A DNA stretch of 64,000 bases, taken from assembly GCA_902790625.1 (NCBI GenBank), contig CADASP010000003.1:153261-217260 (forward strand). The letters run 5' to 3'. The position numbers and the translations under genes are program-made. The notes beneath the pieces are model-generated. The model was not told the DNA's origin. It worked only from the letters and a program-made list of their open reading frames with translations, and did no database searches. Below are positions 51,252-61,291 of the stretch, in pieces (position 1 is the stretch's first letter; every line of letters starts with the position of its first letter). Origin of the DNA: an uncultured Prevotellaceae bacterium (GTDB lineage Bacteria > Bacteroidota > Bacteroidia > Bacteroidales > Bacteroidaceae).

Positions 51252-53318
51252 TCAGCCCACCTGGCTGCCAGGCTTCACGTCGCGGGTGGTGGTCACCACG
51301 CTGAGGCTCTCGTCGCTGTCGACGGCACTCAGAATCATGCCCTGGCTCTCGATGCCCATCATCTTGCGAGGCGCAAAGTTGGCCACGAAGAGGATGCGCT
51401 TGCCGATGAGTTCCTCGGGATGCTCGTAGAACTGGGCGATGCCCGAACAGATGGTGCGGTCGGTGCCCGTGCCGTCGTCGATGGTGAACTGCAGCAGCTT
51501 CTTCGACTTCTTCACTGCCTGGCAGTCCTTCACCAGACCGACGCGGATGTCGAGCTTCTCAAAGTCGTCGAAGCTCACCGTGTCCTTGATGGCGGCGGGT
51601 TGCCACTGGGCGGCCTCGTTGGCCTTCTTCGTGGCTTCCAGCTTGTCCAGCTGGCGCTGTATGGTCTCGTCGTCAATCTTCTCGAAGAGCAGCTGCGGCT
51701 CGTTCAACTGATGGCCGGCGGGCAGCAGGTCGATGTTGCCCAGCTGCTCCCAGTCGAGGTTGCTCTCGTTGATGAGCGAGCGCAAGCGGTTCGACGAGAA
51801 GGGCAGGAAGGGGCCGAAGGCGATGCTGAGGTTGGCCACAATCTGCAAGCAGACGTTGAGTACCGTCTCCACCCGCTTGGGGTCGGTCTTCCACACCTTC
51901 CACGGCTCGCACTCGGTGATGTAGCGGTTGCCGATGCGGGCCAGGTTCATGGCTTCGAACTGTGCGTCGCGGAACTTGAACTGCTCCAGCAGCGTCTCCA
52001 CCTTCGTCTTCACGTCCTTGAACTCCTCGATGGCGGCTTTGTCCACGTCGAGCAGCTCGCCACGCTGGGGCACCACGCCCTCCCAGTATTTCCACGTCAG
52101 CTGCAGGGCGCGGTTCACGAAGTTGCCGTAGACGGCCACCAGCTCGTTGTTGTTGCGCTCCTGGAAGTCCTTCCACGTGAAGTTGTTGTCCTTCGTCTCA
52201 GGGGCGTTGGCGGTGAGCACATAGCGCAGCACATCCTGCTTGCCAGGGAAGTCTACCAAATACTCGTGCAGCCACACGGCCCAGTTGCGCGAGGTCGATA
52301 TCTTGTCGTTCTCTAAGTTCAGAAATTCGTTGGCGGGCACGTTGTCGGGCATGATATAGCCGCCGTGGGCCTTCATCATCACGGGGAAGATGATGCAGTG
52401 GAACACGATATTGTCCTTGCCGATGAAGTGCACCAGACGCGTGTCGTCGTCCTGCCACCACTGCTGCCAGGTGCCCCAGCGTTCGGGGTCGCGCTCGCAC
52501 AGCTCCTTCGTGTTCGAGATGTAGCCGATGGGGGCATCGAACCACACGTAGAGCACCTTGCCCTCGGCACCCTCCACGGGCACGGGGATGCCCCAGTCGA
52601 GGTCGCGCGTCATGGCGCGGGGCTGCAAGTCCATGTCGAGCCACGACTTGCACTGTCCGTACACGTTGGGCCGCCACTCCTTGTGCTCCTCCAGAATCCA
52701 TTGCTTCAGCCACTCCTGATAGTCGTTCAGCGGCAGATACCAGTTCTTCGTCTCCTTCATCACGGGCGTGGAGCCGCTGATGGTGCTCTTGGGGTTGATG
52801 AGCTCGGTGGGGCTGAGGTCGCGCCCGCACTTCTCGCACTGGTCGCCATAGGCCTGCGGGTTGTGGCAGTGGGGACATTCGCCCGTGACGTAGCGGTCGG
52901 CCAGGAACTGCTTCGCCTCCTCGTCGTAGAGCTGCGTGGTGGTCTCCTCGGTCAGCTTGCCCTCGTCGTAGAGCTTGCGGAAGAAGTCGGCCGCAAACTT
53001 GTGGTGGGTTTTCGAGGTGGTGCGGCTGTAGACATCGAAGCTGATGCCAAAGTCCTCGAAGCTGTTGCGAATCATCTCGTGATAGCGGTTCACCACGTCC
53101 TGCGGGGTGACACCCTCCTTGCGGGCACGGATGGTGATGGGCACGCCGTGCTCGTCGCTGCCGCCGACGAACATCACGTCGCGCTTCTTCAGACGCAGGT
53201 AACGAACGTAGATGTCGGCGGGCACGTAGACACCAGCCAGATGGCCGATATGCACACCGCCGTTGGCATAGGGAAGGGCCGAGGTGACGGTGTATCGCTT
53301 GTAGTTTTTCTTTTCCAT
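51252..53318 (-). CDS. metG: Methionyl-tRNA synthetase
   Basis: 688 residues: HIGH motif in [13 protein letters not shown], a zinc site [18 protein letters not shown], the KMSKS equivalent KISTSR, an anticodon-binding helical domain and a C-terminal EMAP/Trbp111-like tRNA-binding domain ([18 protein letters not shown]...ILSAVD). It charges tRNA-Met. The -7 box TAACTTTG is at 53351-53344 on the minus strand. Confidence 0.97.
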   Translation of the reverse strand: MEKKNYKRYTVTSALPYANGGVHIGHLAGVYVPADIYVRYLRLKKRDVMFVGGSDEHGVPITIRARKEGVTPQDVVNRYHEMIRNSFEDFGISFDVYSRTTSKTHHKFAADFFRKLYDEGKLTEETTTQLYDEEAKQFLADRYVTGECPHCHNPQAYGDQCEKCGRDLSPTELINPKSTISGSTPVMKETKNWYLPLNDYQEWLKQWILEEHKEWRPNVYGQCKSWLDMDLQPRAMTRDLDWGIPVPVEGAEGKVLYVWFDAPIGYISNTKELCERDPERWGTWQQWWQDDDTRLVHFIGKDNIVFHCIIFPVMMKAHGGYIMPDNVPANEFLNLENDKISTSRNWAVWLHEYLVDFPGKQDVLRYVLTANAPETKDNNFTWKDFQERNNNELVAVYGNFVNRALQLTWKYWEGVVPQRGELLDVDKAAIEEFKDVKTKVETLLEQFKFRDAQFEAMNLARIGNRYITECEPWKVWKTDPKRVETVLNVCLQIVANLSIAFGPFLPFSSNRLRSLINESNLDWEQLGNIDLLPAGHQLNEPQLLFEKIDDETIQRQLDKLEATKKANEAAQWQPAAIKDTVSFDDFEKLDIRVGLVKDCQAVKKSKKLLQFTIDDGTGTDRTICSGIAQFYEHPEELIGKRILFVANFAPRKMMGIESQGMILSAVDSDESLSVVTTTRDVKPGSQVG

Positions 53319-53513
53319 GATACTCTTTTTGAAAATTTGCGTGCAAAGTTACGAAAAAACGAGAGAATTGCAAAAGGAAAGCTTGCTTTTCTTTGCATTT
53401 CCGAGTAACGAAGCTTCGGCGAAGCCAAAGTTACGAAGAAATAAACAGATTTAAGGCCAAATTGTTGAAATAATTTGGTGGAATCGAAAATAATCCATAA
53501 TTTTGCGTCTGCA

Positions 53514-54377
53514 ATGAAAACAAGAACCCTATTAATGTATGTGGCAGCATGGGTGCTGATGGTCGTCGGCTGCCGCAAAGAGGCCAAGCCCGAAGGTGAT
53601 GGCCAGATGAGCACCTTCAGACAAGAGCGCACCACCACCAAGCCTGCCGCTGCTACCACTGGCAGCCAAACCACCGTGAGCACCACCGCCATCGACCTGC
53701 TGAAGCAGCGTGTGGCCACAGGCACCAGCGAGCGGGTGTTGCAGCGCAAAGCCTACACCACCAGCTACAACAAACGGCGTCGCACGCCCAACTGGGTGGC
53801 ATGGACGCTGACGAAAGACCACACCTACGGCCGCCTGCTGCGCGACAACGAGCGATTCGAGGAAGACATGGACGTGGCAGAGCCCCGCGCCACCTTCCAA
53901 GACTATTACAACTCGCGCTACGACCGGGGGCACATGTGCCCGGCGGGCGACAACAAATGGGACCAGGAGGCGCTGACGGAGTCGTTCCTGATGACCAATA
54001 TCTGTCCGCAGAACCATGGGCTGAACAAAGACGACTGGAACGACCTGGAGATGCAATGCCGCACGTGGGCGCGGCGCTACGGCGAATTAACCATCGTGTG
54101 CGGCCCGCTCTACGAACAGCCCGAAGACCAGGTGCGCTACATCGGGCGCAACCGTGTGGCGGTACCTTCCGGCTTCTTCAAAGTGGTCTACCGAGCAGAA
54201 CCCAAGCCACAGGCCCTGGGCTTCATCTTCGAGAACAACGGCAGCAGCCAGCCCTGGCGCAACCAGGTGGTCAGCGTCGACGAGGTGGAGCGCCGCTCAG
54301 GTATCGACTTCTTCATGACGCTGCCCGACGACGTGGAGCAGCGCATAGAGGCCGTCGACCAGCTCAAAGGATGGTAA
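53514..54377 (+). CDS. DNA/RNA non-specific endonuclease, lipoprotein
   Basis: 287 residues from ATG 53514 (MKTRTLLMYVAAWVLMVVGC; lipobox Cys). The NUC1/SM-endonuclease active site DRGHMCPAGDNKW (catalytic His) and the metal-binding NKDDWNDLE are present. It would degrade nucleic acids outside the cytoplasm. The promoter is complete: TTTG near 53474-53477, 20 nt, TAATTTTG at 53498-53505, ending 8 nt before ATG. The 13 upstream codons are therefore not coding. Confidence 0.93.
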   Translation: MKTRTLLMYVAAWVLMVVGCRKEAKPEGDGQMSTFRQERTTTKPAAATTGSQTTVSTTAIDLLKQRVATGTSERVLQRKAYTTSYNKRRRTPNWVAWTLTKDHTYGRLLRDNERFEEDMDVAEPRATFQDYYNSRYDRGHMCPAGDNKWDQEALTESFLMTNICPQNHGLNKDDWNDLEMQCRTWARRYGELTIVCGPLYEQPEDQVRYIGRNRVAVPSGFFKVVYRAEPKPQALGFIFENNGSSQPWRNQVVSVDEVERRSGIDFFMTLPDDVEQRIEAVDQLKGW

Positions 54378-54545
54378 AAAGACACGCTTGAAAAAGCATT
54401 GCCCGTTTGAAAAATACGCTACCTTTCTCTATAGTACCACATTAAACCGTTAAATATTTCCAAAAAATAAGCACTTTGGAGCCATGTTTGCGCGAAAATC
54501 CGTAACTTTGCAAATCGAACGCATAAGAAGCGTGCGACAAAGAGC

Positions 54546-55340
54546 GTGAAAATAAAGCAAGTGCTGGAAGCCCTTGAGAGATTCGCGCCCCTGCCGCTGC
54601 AGGAGAGCTGGGACAATGCTGGCCTGCAGATAGGATTGACAGAGGCGGAGGTTTCAGGGGCATTATTGTGTTTAGACGTCACCGAGGCCATCATCGACGA
54701 GGCCGTCGGCAGAGGCTGCAATCTTGTGGTCAGCCATCATCCGCTGCTCTTCAGGGGGCTGAAGCAGGTGGCCGACCTGACCGATGTGCAGCGCACGGTG
54801 CGCAAGGCCATCAAGAACGATGTGTGCGTGGTGTCGATGCACACCAACCTCGACAATGCCGCCGGCGGCGTGAATTTCATGATTGCCGAGCGACTGGGGC
54901 TGAACGACGCGCACTTCGGTGCGGGCGGTCAGGTGCTCAATGGCATCAGCGTTGAGAAGGGGCAGTGGGTGATGGGCACCCTGCCGCAGCCCATGGCAGC
55001 ACAGCCCTTTGTGGCGTATGTGAAGGAGCGGCTGGAGGCCCAGTGTGCCATGTGCAACGAGATGCTGCAGCGGCCCATACGCCAGGTTGCCATCTGCGGC
55101 GGTGCTGGCGACTTCCTGCTCGATGAGGTGGTGGCCCACGGTGCCGATGCCTTCATCACCGGCGAGATGCACTATCACCAGTATTTCGGCCACGAGCAGC
55201 AGCTGCAGATAGTGGTGGTGGGCCACTACGAGAGCGAGCATTTCACCACCCATTTGCTGCGCCGTATCATCAACGACAGTTGTCCCGGCGTGCCCACACT
55301 GATAGCAAAGACGAACACGAATCCTATATTATACATCTAA
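54546..55340 (+). CDS. Nif3-like dinuclear metal centre protein
   Basis: 264 residues from a GTG start (MKIKQVLEALERFAPLPLQESWDNAGLQIG). Metal ligands are in VVSHHPLLF, MHTNLD and the C-terminal HYESEHFTTHLL. Nif3/YqfO (DUF34) proteins form hexamers with a dinuclear metal; some are linked to GTP cyclohydrolase-like chemistry, but the role is unsettled. The -7 box is TAACTTTG at 54503-54510. The next gene, for a zinc-ribbon protein, is a common neighbour. Confidence 0.93.
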   Translation: MKIKQVLEALERFAPLPLQESWDNAGLQIGLTEAEVSGALLCLDVTEAIIDEAVGRGCNLVVSHHPLLFRGLKQVADLTDVQRTVRKAIKNDVCVVSMHTNLDNAAGGVNFMIAERLGLNDAHFGAGGQVLNGISVEKGQWVMGTLPQPMAAQPFVAYVKERLEAQCAMCNEMLQRPIRQVAICGGAGDFLLDEVVAHGADAFITGEMHYHQYFGHEQQLQIVVVGHYESEHFTTHLLRRIINDSCPGVPTLIAKTNTNPILYI

Positions 55341-55343
55341 GGC

Positions 55344-55395
55344 CCAAGCCCCCGACGACGGCCTCCCCCCTCAGGGGGGATAAGAGGGGGGCCAC
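55344..55395. repeat. GC-rich hairpin between nif3-like and zinc-ribbon genes
   Basis: GGCCTCCCCCCT and AGGGGGGCC arms around TCAGGGGGGATAAG. It is of the same type as the hairpin inside guaA at 37796-37887. Confidence 0.65.
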
Positions 55396-55398
55396 ATT

Positions 55399-56265
55399 AT
55401 GGCAAAGAAAGATCCTACAGACCTGTCGGTAGAGGAGAAGCTGAAGACCCTCTTCCAGTTGCAGACGGCCTTGTCGGCCATTGACGAGAAGAAAGCACTG
55501 CGTGGCGAGCTGCCACTCGAGGTGGAAGACTTAGAGGCAGAAATCGAGGGACTCACCACCCGCATCGACCGCATCAAGGAAGAGGTGGCCGAGTTCGACC
55601 GCGCCATCTCGCAGAAGCGGGGCGACATCATCGAGTCGCAGCAGAGTGTGGAGCGCTACAAGCAACAGCTGAACGAAGTGAGAAACAACCGTGAGTTCGA
55701 CACGCTGTCGAAGGAGATTGAGTACCAGTCGCTCGAAATTGAGCTGTGCAACAAGAAAATTAGCGAAGCCAAGCGCCGCATAGAGGAGAAGAACGTGGAG
55801 CTGGACTCTGCCGCTGCAGAGCTGGAGGAGAAGCAGGGCGACCTGGAGCTGAAGAAGAGCGAGCTCGACGAGATCATGGAAGAGACGCGTACCGAAGAGG
55901 AGAAGCTGCGTGAGAAGGCTCACGAGCTGGAGGCAAAGATTGAGCCGCGTCTGCTCACCTCCTTCCGTCGCATACGCAAGAGCGTGCGCAACGGACTGGG
56001 CATCGTCTATGTGCAGCGCGATGCTTGTGGCGGATGCTTCAACAAGATTCCTCCCCAGCGGCAGCTCGACATCAAGATGCACAAGAAAATCATCGTCTGC
56101 GAATACTGCGGGCGCATCCTCATCGATCCCGAACTGGCTGGCATCAAAACCGAGAAGCCCGCTGCCACTGAGGAGAAGAGGTCGTCGCGTCGTCGCGCTA
56201 CAGGAACGACCGTGCGCAAAACGGCCACCTCGAAGAAGGCAACCGACGCCAACGACATGGTTTAA
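55399..56265 (+). CDS. Coiled-coil protein with C4 zinc ribbon
   Basis: 288 residues: a long coiled coil (about 10-180, heptads such as DLEAEIEGLTTRIDRIKEEV), then a C4 zinc ribbon (CGGCFNKIPPQ...IIVCEYCGRIL) and a basic Ser/Arg/Thr tail. It is the CT398-like/zf-RING_7 family, which in other bacteria is encoded beside Nif3-like proteins; proposed roles concern sigma-54 or secretion, not settled. Confidence 0.88.
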   Translation: MAKKDPTDLSVEEKLKTLFQLQTALSAIDEKKALRGELPLEVEDLEAEIEGLTTRIDRIKEEVAEFDRAISQKRGDIIESQQSVERYKQQLNEVRNNREFDTLSKEIEYQSLEIELCNKKISEAKRRIEEKNVELDSAAAELEEKQGDLELKKSELDEIMEETRTEEEKLREKAHELEAKIEPRLLTSFRRIRKSVRNGLGIVYVQRDACGGCFNKIPPQRQLDIKMHKKIIVCEYCGRILIDPELAGIKTEKPAATEEKRSSRRRATGTTVRKTATSKKATDANDMV

Positions 56266-56268
56266 CAA

Positions 56269-56670
56269 TAACCGTTAAACAATAACCATTATACAATAAA
56301 CAATAACCGTTAGACAATAACCGTTAGACAATAAACAATAACCGTTATACAATAAACAATAACCATTAAACAATAAACGTTGGCCAATAGCCGATCATTA
56401 TTTCGGCTTTTATCCACAAGCAGGTGGAGGCCCCAACGGTTTTTGTTTAATGGTTATTGTTTATTGTTTTTTTACAACGAATTTTACGAATTAAACGAAT
56501 TCCATGCGGCTTGTTGACTCGTGATGTCTTACAATGCGAAGTCTTTTATGCTTCATGTTTAGCATAATAATTCGTTAAATTCGTCAAATTCGTTGTCGTA
56601 GAAAGCTTAGGGCTGATTATTGTTTGTTGCTTATTGTCTAACGGTTATTGGTTATTGTTTTATAGTCTGG
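56269..56670. repeat. ACAATAACCGTT arrays in both orientations
   Basis: Left part 56266-56370 has many units of (A/G)ACAATAACC(G/A)TT; right parts near 56445-56470 and 56625-56660 are their complements (AACGGTTATTGTTTATTG), so the region can fold back on itself. Between them lie ATTCGTTAAATTCGTC-type repeats (56500-56600). The right arm encodes the last residues of the gene at 56638. Confidence 0.75.
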
Positions 56671-57096
56671 TATGTCGCTCAGAAACTCATAGCTGTGGCG
56701 GTCATAGTCCATGCGAAGGCAGTAGTGCTGCATGCCGTTTGTCACCACTAAGTAGTCGGCATGCAGCAACATGTTGTAGACCGTGATTTGGTCGAAGACG
56801 CGCTGCGTGATGGCGATGTCGGGTGCTTTGTACTCTACAATCATCTGCGGCTGCAGGGTAAGGCTGTAGAGCACGGTGTCGCAGCGCACCCGCTTCTCGC
56901 CCACCCGCAGTTCCATCTCGTTGGCCAGCAGCCCCGTCGGGTACCCCTTGTGCTCCACCAGGAAATGGGTGAAGTGCTGGCGCACCCATTCCTCGGGCGT
57001 CAGTGCCACATAACGGCGGCGCAGGAAGTCGAAGACCTCGCGCCGCCCGTTCTGCTCACGCACTTTTATCTCGCAGGATGGTAGGTTGATTTGCAT
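56638..57096 (-). CDS. HsdR-N-terminal-like (type I restriction-type nuclease domain) protein
   Basis: 152 residues. The core VRCDTVLYSLTLQPQMIVEYKAP has the D-x-(E/Q)-x-K pattern of PD-(D/E)xK nucleases of the HSDR_N_2 family, though no helicase or methylase genes are nearby. Such stand-alone proteins are widespread in Bacteroidetes and of unknown role. It ends KTITNNR, read from the ACAATAACC repeat array. It starts next to the stop of the S8 peptidase gene, same direction. Confidence 0.8.
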   Translation of the reverse strand: MQINLPSCEIKVREQNGRREVFDFLRRRYVALTPEEWVRQHFTHFLVEHKGYPTGLLANEMELRVGEKRVRCDTVLYSLTLQPQMIVEYKAPDIAITQRVFDQITVYNMLLHADYLVVTNGMQHYCLRMDYDRHSYEFLSDIPDYKTITNNR

Positions 57097-59238
57097 CTAT
57101 TTGACGATTATCTTCTTGCCCTGCTGGATGTAAATGCCACGCTTCGGCTGCGAACTGACGCGACGGCCCTGCAGGTCGTAGGTATGGGGGGCCGCCTCTG
57201 TCTGGGCGTGGTCAATCTCCTTGATGTCTGTCGTGGTGTCGAGGATGTAGTTGATGCCGGCCACGGCGTCGATCTTGCCAGCTCCCCAGCGCTCAGGGGC
57301 GCTTTCGGTGAACTCGTCGGTGCGCGAGGAATGGCTGATGACGTCTATCACATCGTCGAAGGTCAACGTGGGGTTGGCTTGCAGCCAGAGGGCCACGATG
57401 CCAGCAACGGCAGGGCACGACATCGACGTGCCGCTCTCGGCCGAGTAGGGATAGCCCTGCCACTGCATGGCATCAGCGGCTTCCACGATGCTATAGTGAT
57501 TGATTGACGAGACAACGTTGACACCAGGGGCACAGACGACGGGCTGTGAGACATCGTTGAACGACGTGCCATAGCTGGAGAACCACGCGATGTCGTCCAT
57601 CACGTATGCTTCGTCGTCGCCCGTGCCCGTCGACGTGTCGGTCACCTCGCCATCGTAGGTGCGCTCCATCACGTTGCTGCAATAGGCCCCCACGCTGATG
57701 ACGCGGTCGGTGCAGGTCCAGTCGCCCGCCGACATCTCGCTGTCGCCGTCCACGTGTCCCGGCAGCCCCAGATAGTGTGAGCCGCCGAAGCCAGCCACGC
57801 TGTCCCACATGTCGATTTCGGTGCCATCGGCTCCGCTCACGATGAGCTGGAAGAGGTAGAGCTTCTGCATGCCGCCTTCCAACTCGGCGGCGATGGCCAA
57901 CCTGCCGTCGCCATAGTCGAATGCGCCCACGGCCACATCGCCATCAAAGTAATTGCCCAGAGTGGCATCGTCGTCGCTCGAGGCTATCTGGTAGGTGGGT
58001 TCGCAGCCTGGCGTGGCCGTGAAGGTGTCGGACGACCACACTGCTGTGAGCTTCCCGGTGAACTGGTTGATCGACATCAGCCTCAGCTGGATACTCACCT
58101 CTTCGCCGCCAACCCTTGTGAAGCCCGCCACTGATGCCCAGCTGATATACTGGTAGGTGTTGGTGTCGTCTTCCATGAGGCCAATGAGCAGCGTTTTGAA
58201 CGAAGGGCTCGTCGCCGTGAATTTGCGGTGGATGTGCACAGGGTAGCCACCCTCGTTGCCAGCGGAGAACACCGGCACCAGATTGTCGGTCAGGGAGCCG
58301 ATGGCCTGGCATACGGAGCTGGTGCCGTCGTGGGGGCCGCTGTGGCTGTTGGTGCTCGAGCTGAGCACCACGGGCTGGCCGCACTGACGGGCGTAGGCAT
58401 CGACAAACGCAAGGGCCAACTCCATATACGCGTCCTCGTCGGCTTCGTCGATGCCTTCCACGGCCACATCGGCCAGCGGGATGAGCACGATGTCGGCCTC
58501 GGGAGCCATGCCGCCGAAGCCCTGCGGCGAGATGCTGCCGGCGGCGATGCCGGCGGTGTGGGTGCCATGGTATTCCGAGGGGTCGTCGGTGGTCAGCGTG
58601 GCCAGCAGCTCCGGCGTGTCGTAGACCGAGCCGGGGAAGGTGTAGGTGCCTGCGTCGGGGTCGTCGACGGTGAACTTGTTGCCGCCGTTGTCGCCCATCA
58701 TGTAGACGCACTTGATGCGCGACTGGCCGTTGGCATCCTTGAAGGCGGCATGCTGGAAGTCGAAGCCGCCATCGATGAGGCACAGGGTGACGCCCTTGCC
58801 CGTATAAGCGGTGGCCTCGGCTGGCAGCGATGGGCCGTTGAGCAGGCCGACGCCCGTCTCCTGACGGGTGACGTCGGTCTTCCTTTCTCCTTTGTGGCCT
58901 TTGTCGATGCGCACGATGCCCTCAATGCCCTGCAGAGTGTCGAGGTTGTCGATGGGGATGTCGATGACCGCCTGCTGCCCCACCTTGCCGCACACCGTGG
59001 CACCCGCAGCCTTCATCTGCGCGAAGGTCTCGCTGGCGTTGCCGTCGGCAATCTTCACCACCAGCCTCACCTGGCCATCGGCCACGGGGCTTTTCGCTTT
59101 GTGGCCGTTTGGCGCCTTCACTCGTGCCTTGGCTTTCATCCGCTCTATCTTCATTTGGGCTTGCGGAGTCATTTTCACTTGGCCCATCACCATGAGGCAC
59201 AGGCCCAACATCATCAATAGGGATGCAATGCGTTTCAT
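57097..59238 (-). CDS. S8 subtilisin-like peptidase with T9SS-like sorting tail
   Basis: 713 residues with a signal peptide (MKRIASLLMMLGLCLMVMGQ), an inhibitor-like propeptide, and the catalytic triad in LCLIDGGFDFQ (Asp), GTHTAGIAAG (His, in HGTH) and SGTSMSCPAVAG (Ser). The C-terminus YDLQGRRV...KRGIYIQQGKKIIVK matches type IX secretion A-type sorting domains, so it is probably secreted and anchored through T9SS. The substrate is unknown. Confidence 0.92.
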   Translation of the reverse strand: MKRIASLLMMLGLCLMVMGQVKMTPQAQMKIERMKAKARVKAPNGHKAKSPVADGQVRLVVKIADGNASETFAQMKAAGATVCGKVGQQAVIDIPIDNLDTLQGIEGIVRIDKGHKGERKTDVTRQETGVGLLNGPSLPAEATAYTGKGVTLCLIDGGFDFQHAAFKDANGQSRIKCVYMMGDNGGNKFTVDDPDAGTYTFPGSVYDTPELLATLTTDDPSEYHGTHTAGIAAGSISPQGFGGMAPEADIVLIPLADVAVEGIDEADEDAYMELALAFVDAYARQCGQPVVLSSSTNSHSGPHDGTSSVCQAIGSLTDNLVPVFSAGNEGGYPVHIHRKFTATSPSFKTLLIGLMEDDTNTYQYISWASVAGFTRVGGEEVSIQLRLMSINQFTGKLTAVWSSDTFTATPGCEPTYQIASSDDDATLGNYFDGDVAVGAFDYGDGRLAIAAELEGGMQKLYLFQLIVSGADGTEIDMWDSVAGFGGSHYLGLPGHVDGDSEMSAGDWTCTDRVISVGAYCSNVMERTYDGEVTDTSTGTGDDEAYVMDDIAWFSSYGTSFNDVSQPVVCAPGVNVVSSINHYSIVEAADAMQWQGYPYSAESGTSMSCPAVAGIVALWLQANPTLTFDDVIDVISHSSRTDEFTESAPERWGAGKIDAVAGINYILDTTTDIKEIDHAQTEAAPHTYDLQGRRVSSQPKRGIYIQQGKKIIVK

Positions 59239-59281
59239 AAGCTATTATTGTTTTTACTGTTTCTTCTTGTGTGGCTATTGG

Positions 59282-61273
59282 CTACTTAGTGTATCCGCAG
59301 GCGGGATTCTCGTAATTACTGATGCGGATGCGGAACTGCATCATCTCGTCGAGGTTATGCACGGGATGCTCCATGTCTTGCGGGATGGGACGCTTGGAGA
59401 ACGTCTGGAAGTAGAGCAGGCAGGCATCGCGCCACCACTCGGCATCGCGGGCCTGGATGCGCAGCTTGCGCTGCACCTCGCCGAAGCGCTGGCCGTCGAC
59501 GTATGGCTGCAGGGCATCCCACACGGCCAGGAAGTGGCGTGCCTGGTGCACACCGTCGTCGTATTTGTGGCAAAGCTCGTCCCAGAAGATGCGCCCGCTC
59601 TTCATCTTGTGGTCCCAGGGCACATGGTGGAACCACGTCAGCACATTCTCGGGACAGGTGTTGATGTCGTTGTAGAGGCGGCACAGCTCGTCGGGATACT
59701 GCCTGACGTTGGCGCTCCCCTTCAGCGTGCGGTCGAAGCCCAGACCCGTGGCATCGGCCTTGTGGTAGTAGGGTGGGGTCCAGTCGGCCCTCACGCCGGC
59801 GGGCTTGTACCATGGCTCAGGGCCGTAGTGGTGGTTGCCGGCAAAGATGTGGTGCAGACCCAGCGGCATCATGTAGCTGACGCAAGCCTCGTGGCTGGCG
59901 AGCATCACGTCCAGGATTTGAGATTTGGATGCTTGCGGCGTGTTGTCGTTGGGTGCGAAGAAGGTCTGGGCGAGCCACTCCTCGGCAATCTGCCCCGACG
60001 TCAGCGAGGGGTTCCACGCCAGTCGGCCGAAGGCATACCAGTTGGCCTGTGCAAAGTGGTGGCCGCACCAGTTCACGTCGTCGCCAATGTTGGCCACGCC
60101 AGCCATCGCGCGCAGGCTCGAGGGCTTCACAAACGAGAAGAACTCGCGCCACATCGGAGCGAGGAACACCAGGTGGTTGGCGGCGCCGAGATACTCCTGC
60201 GTAATCTGGAACTCCACCATCATCGCCGTCTGCTTCATGGCGGTGAACAGGGGGCTGTAGGGCTCGCGGGGCTGGAAGTCGACGGGGCCGTTCTTGATTT
60301 GGATGATGACATTGTCGGCAAACTTGCCGTCGAAGGGCATGAACTCCTCGCAGGCCTGGTTGGCGCGGTCGCTGCTCTGTGGGTTATAGACGAAGGCGCG
60401 CCACATCACGATGCCCTTATGGGGACGGAGCACGCCGGCCAGCATGTTGGCGCCGTCGGCATGCGTGCGGCCGAAGTCCTGCGGACCCGGCTCGCCCTCG
60501 GAGTTGGCCTTCACGAGGAAACCGCCAAAGTCGGGGATGAGCTTGTAGATCTCGTCCACCTTGTCGCGCCACCACTTCACTACGTCGGCCTCCATCGGGT
60601 CGGCGGTCTTCAGGCCACCCAGCCTCATGGGCGAGGCGAAGTTGATGGAGAGGTAGACCCGTATGCCGTAGGGGCGCAGCTGGTCGGCAATGCCCTTGGC
60701 CTTCAGCAGGCTCTCGGTCGAGAGGGCTTCGGGCTTGGCGTTCACATTGTTGAGCACCGTGCCGTTGATGCCGATGGAGGCGTTGGCGCGGCCATACATC
60801 TGCATGCGTGCCGGGTCGGGATTCAGGAAGATGCTCTTCCCGGCAAAGCCGCGCTCCACGGTGCCGTTGGGGTTGTCCCAGTGGTTCAGGATGCGCAGCT
60901 CGTAGGCGGGCTGCTCGCTGATGTCGAGTGCGTCGCAGGGCTGGCCCGTCTGTTGCAGGCGCAGCAGGTGGTAGGCGCCGTAGAGCAGCCCGGCATCGCC
61001 CGATGCTGCTATCACCGTCTTTCCGCCTTGGCTCTTGATGGTGTAGCCATCCTGGGGCATGCCCTTCTGCCGCTTCAGCACGATGGGGCCTCCCTGCCAG
61101 TAGGTTTGCAACTCGGTCATGGCCGTTCCCTTCACGCCCGTGATGGTGGCGGTGGTGGCAGCGGGGTCGAGGCGCAGCCACAGGCGGCTGCCGTCTTCGT
61201 CGCCAGTGGCGGCGCTGCTCCATCCTGCCAACAGCAGGACCAGCATTGAGATGAGGATTCTTTTCTTCGTCAT
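59282..61273 (-). CDS. GH67 alpha-glucuronidase
   Basis: 663 residues with a signal peptide (MTKKRILISMLVLLLAGWSSA). The sequence matches GH67: GAYHLLRLQQTG, ILNHWDNPNGTVERGFAG, the acid region VKANSEGEPGPQ, and WFHHVPWDHKMKSGRIFWDEL. It removes 4-O-methyl-glucuronic acid from xylo-oligosaccharides, suggesting growth on glucuronoxylan. No SusC/SusD pair is in the window. It is followed 43 nt later by the S8 peptidase gene and preceded by an SDR gene, same strand. Confidence 0.93.
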   Translation of the reverse strand: MTKKRILISMLVLLLAGWSSAATGDEDGSRLWLRLDPAATTATITGVKGTAMTELQTYWQGGPIVLKRQKGMPQDGYTIKSQGGKTVIAASGDAGLLYGAYHLLRLQQTGQPCDALDISEQPAYELRILNHWDNPNGTVERGFAGKSIFLNPDPARMQMYGRANASIGINGTVLNNVNAKPEALSTESLLKAKGIADQLRPYGIRVYLSINFASPMRLGGLKTADPMEADVVKWWRDKVDEIYKLIPDFGGFLVKANSEGEPGPQDFGRTHADGANMLAGVLRPHKGIVMWRAFVYNPQSSDRANQACEEFMPFDGKFADNVIIQIKNGPVDFQPREPYSPLFTAMKQTAMMVEFQITQEYLGAANHLVFLAPMWREFFSFVKPSSLRAMAGVANIGDDVNWCGHHFAQANWYAFGRLAWNPSLTSGQIAEEWLAQTFFAPNDNTPQASKSQILDVMLASHEACVSYMMPLGLHHIFAGNHHYGPEPWYKPAGVRADWTPPYYHKADATGLGFDRTLKGSANVRQYPDELCRLYNDINTCPENVLTWFHHVPWDHKMKSGRIFWDELCHKYDDGVHQARHFLAVWDALQPYVDGQRFGEVQRKLRIQARDAEWWRDACLLYFQTFSKRPIPQDMEHPVHNLDEMMQFRIRISNYENPACGYTK

Positions 61274-61291
61274 AGAGCTATTACGTTTTTT

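Noticed and set aside
56638..57096. Type I restriction system
   Set aside because: Only a short nuclease-like domain is present; no helicase, specificity or methylase genes are adjacent.
58868..61249. 793-residue plus-strand open frame
   Set aside because: It is antisense to the S8 peptidase and GH67 genes, both with full catalytic signatures. Long antisense frames are expected in GC-rich codons with strong third-position bias.
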